NCBI GenBank assembly: GCA_035325995.1 | Contig: DAOKYU010000026.1 | Coordinates: forward strand, 1-11,431 | DNA from: Thermodesulfobacteriota bacterium | GTDB taxonomy: Bacteria > Desulfobacterota_D > UBA1144 > Nemesobacterales > UBA2774 | Direction: 5' to 3' | Length of the DNA stretch: 11,431 bases | Notes under the pieces: generated by a model | What the model saw: the letters and a program-made list of their open reading frames with translations, nothing else | What the model was told of the DNA's origin: nothing | Database searches by the model: none | Shown: piece after piece, positions 11,391 through 11,431 of the stretch | Numbering within the stretch: the stretch's first letter is position 1 | Layout of the letters: the number at the start of each line of letters is the position of its first letter | Translations under genes and position numbers: made by a program

Positions 11391-11431
11391 TACTTTTGCC
11401 TGACCACACACGCATGTGTGATTTACGGCGT
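11391..11431. repeat. Start of a long interspersed element, cut by the window end
   Basis: CTACTTTTGCCTGACCACAC followed by ACGCATGTGTG matches the start of the long element near 4120-4154, where the hairpin arms differ (GCACGTATGCGC). The pairing arms here are CACACA/TGTGTG around CGCA. Between 11290 and 11390 I see no gene or clear terminator; AGAAA/TTTCT with a following ACTTTT near 11379-11398 is a weak candidate. Confidence 0.65.

Overview
The window is a piece of bacterial chromosome, probably from a Gram-negative lineage: two predicted lipoproteins, Sec signal peptides, a MarC-type inner-membrane protein. Genes are GC-rich with frequent AGG arginine and ATA isoleucine codons, while promoters are AT-rich. 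A Cys-Gly insert in the serine hydrolase recalls secreted proteins of deltaproteobacterial or related uncultured lineages. That placement is a guess; there is no rRNA, tRNA or taxonomic marker gene.

Thirteen genes are supported. Left part, minus strand: an SDR oxidoreductase (800-1555), an unknown 115-aa protein (1856-2203), an apparent operon of a secreted Cys-containing protein and a TVGYG potassium channel (3091-3423, 2364-3074), and a MarR-family regulator (3503-3994). Middle: an exported beta-lactamase-fold serine hydrolase on plus (4802-6181), convergent with a MarC-family membrane protein on minus (6448-7068 or 7110), then a single-domain rhodanese on plus (7293-7613). Right part: a small secreted protein and a phage CI-like/S24 repressor on minus (8022-8330, 8380-8997), divergent from a 72-aa unknown gene on plus (9299-9517), and a lipoprotein plus membrane-anchored protein pair on plus (10385-10807, 10819-11289).

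Two regulatory circuits can be read directly. First, the palindrome GTTGC-N4-GCAAC occurs three times: over the -35 box of marR and twice, 31 bp apart, upstream of the rhodanese gene. The MarR protein probably represses itself and the rhodanese gene 3.3 kb away. Second, the CI-like repressor and the divergent 72-aa gene share an AT-rich region with two near-identical operators (ACACAGATTGTGT and ACACGGATTGTGT, centres 52 bp apart) flanking a rightward promoter, which looks like a small genetic switch. The repressor keeps the S24 serine but has Arg where the catalytic Lys is expected, so it may not cleave itself.

Nearly all space between transcription units is filled by a mosaic of short interspersed palindromic repeats. 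Several families are present in many copies whose stems differ by compensatory base changes, so the folded shape appears conserved rather than the sequence. Several promoters place the -10 box six or seven bases before an ATG without a usable Shine-Dalgarno sequence, suggesting leaderless mRNAs alongside genes with strong AGGAGG-type sites.
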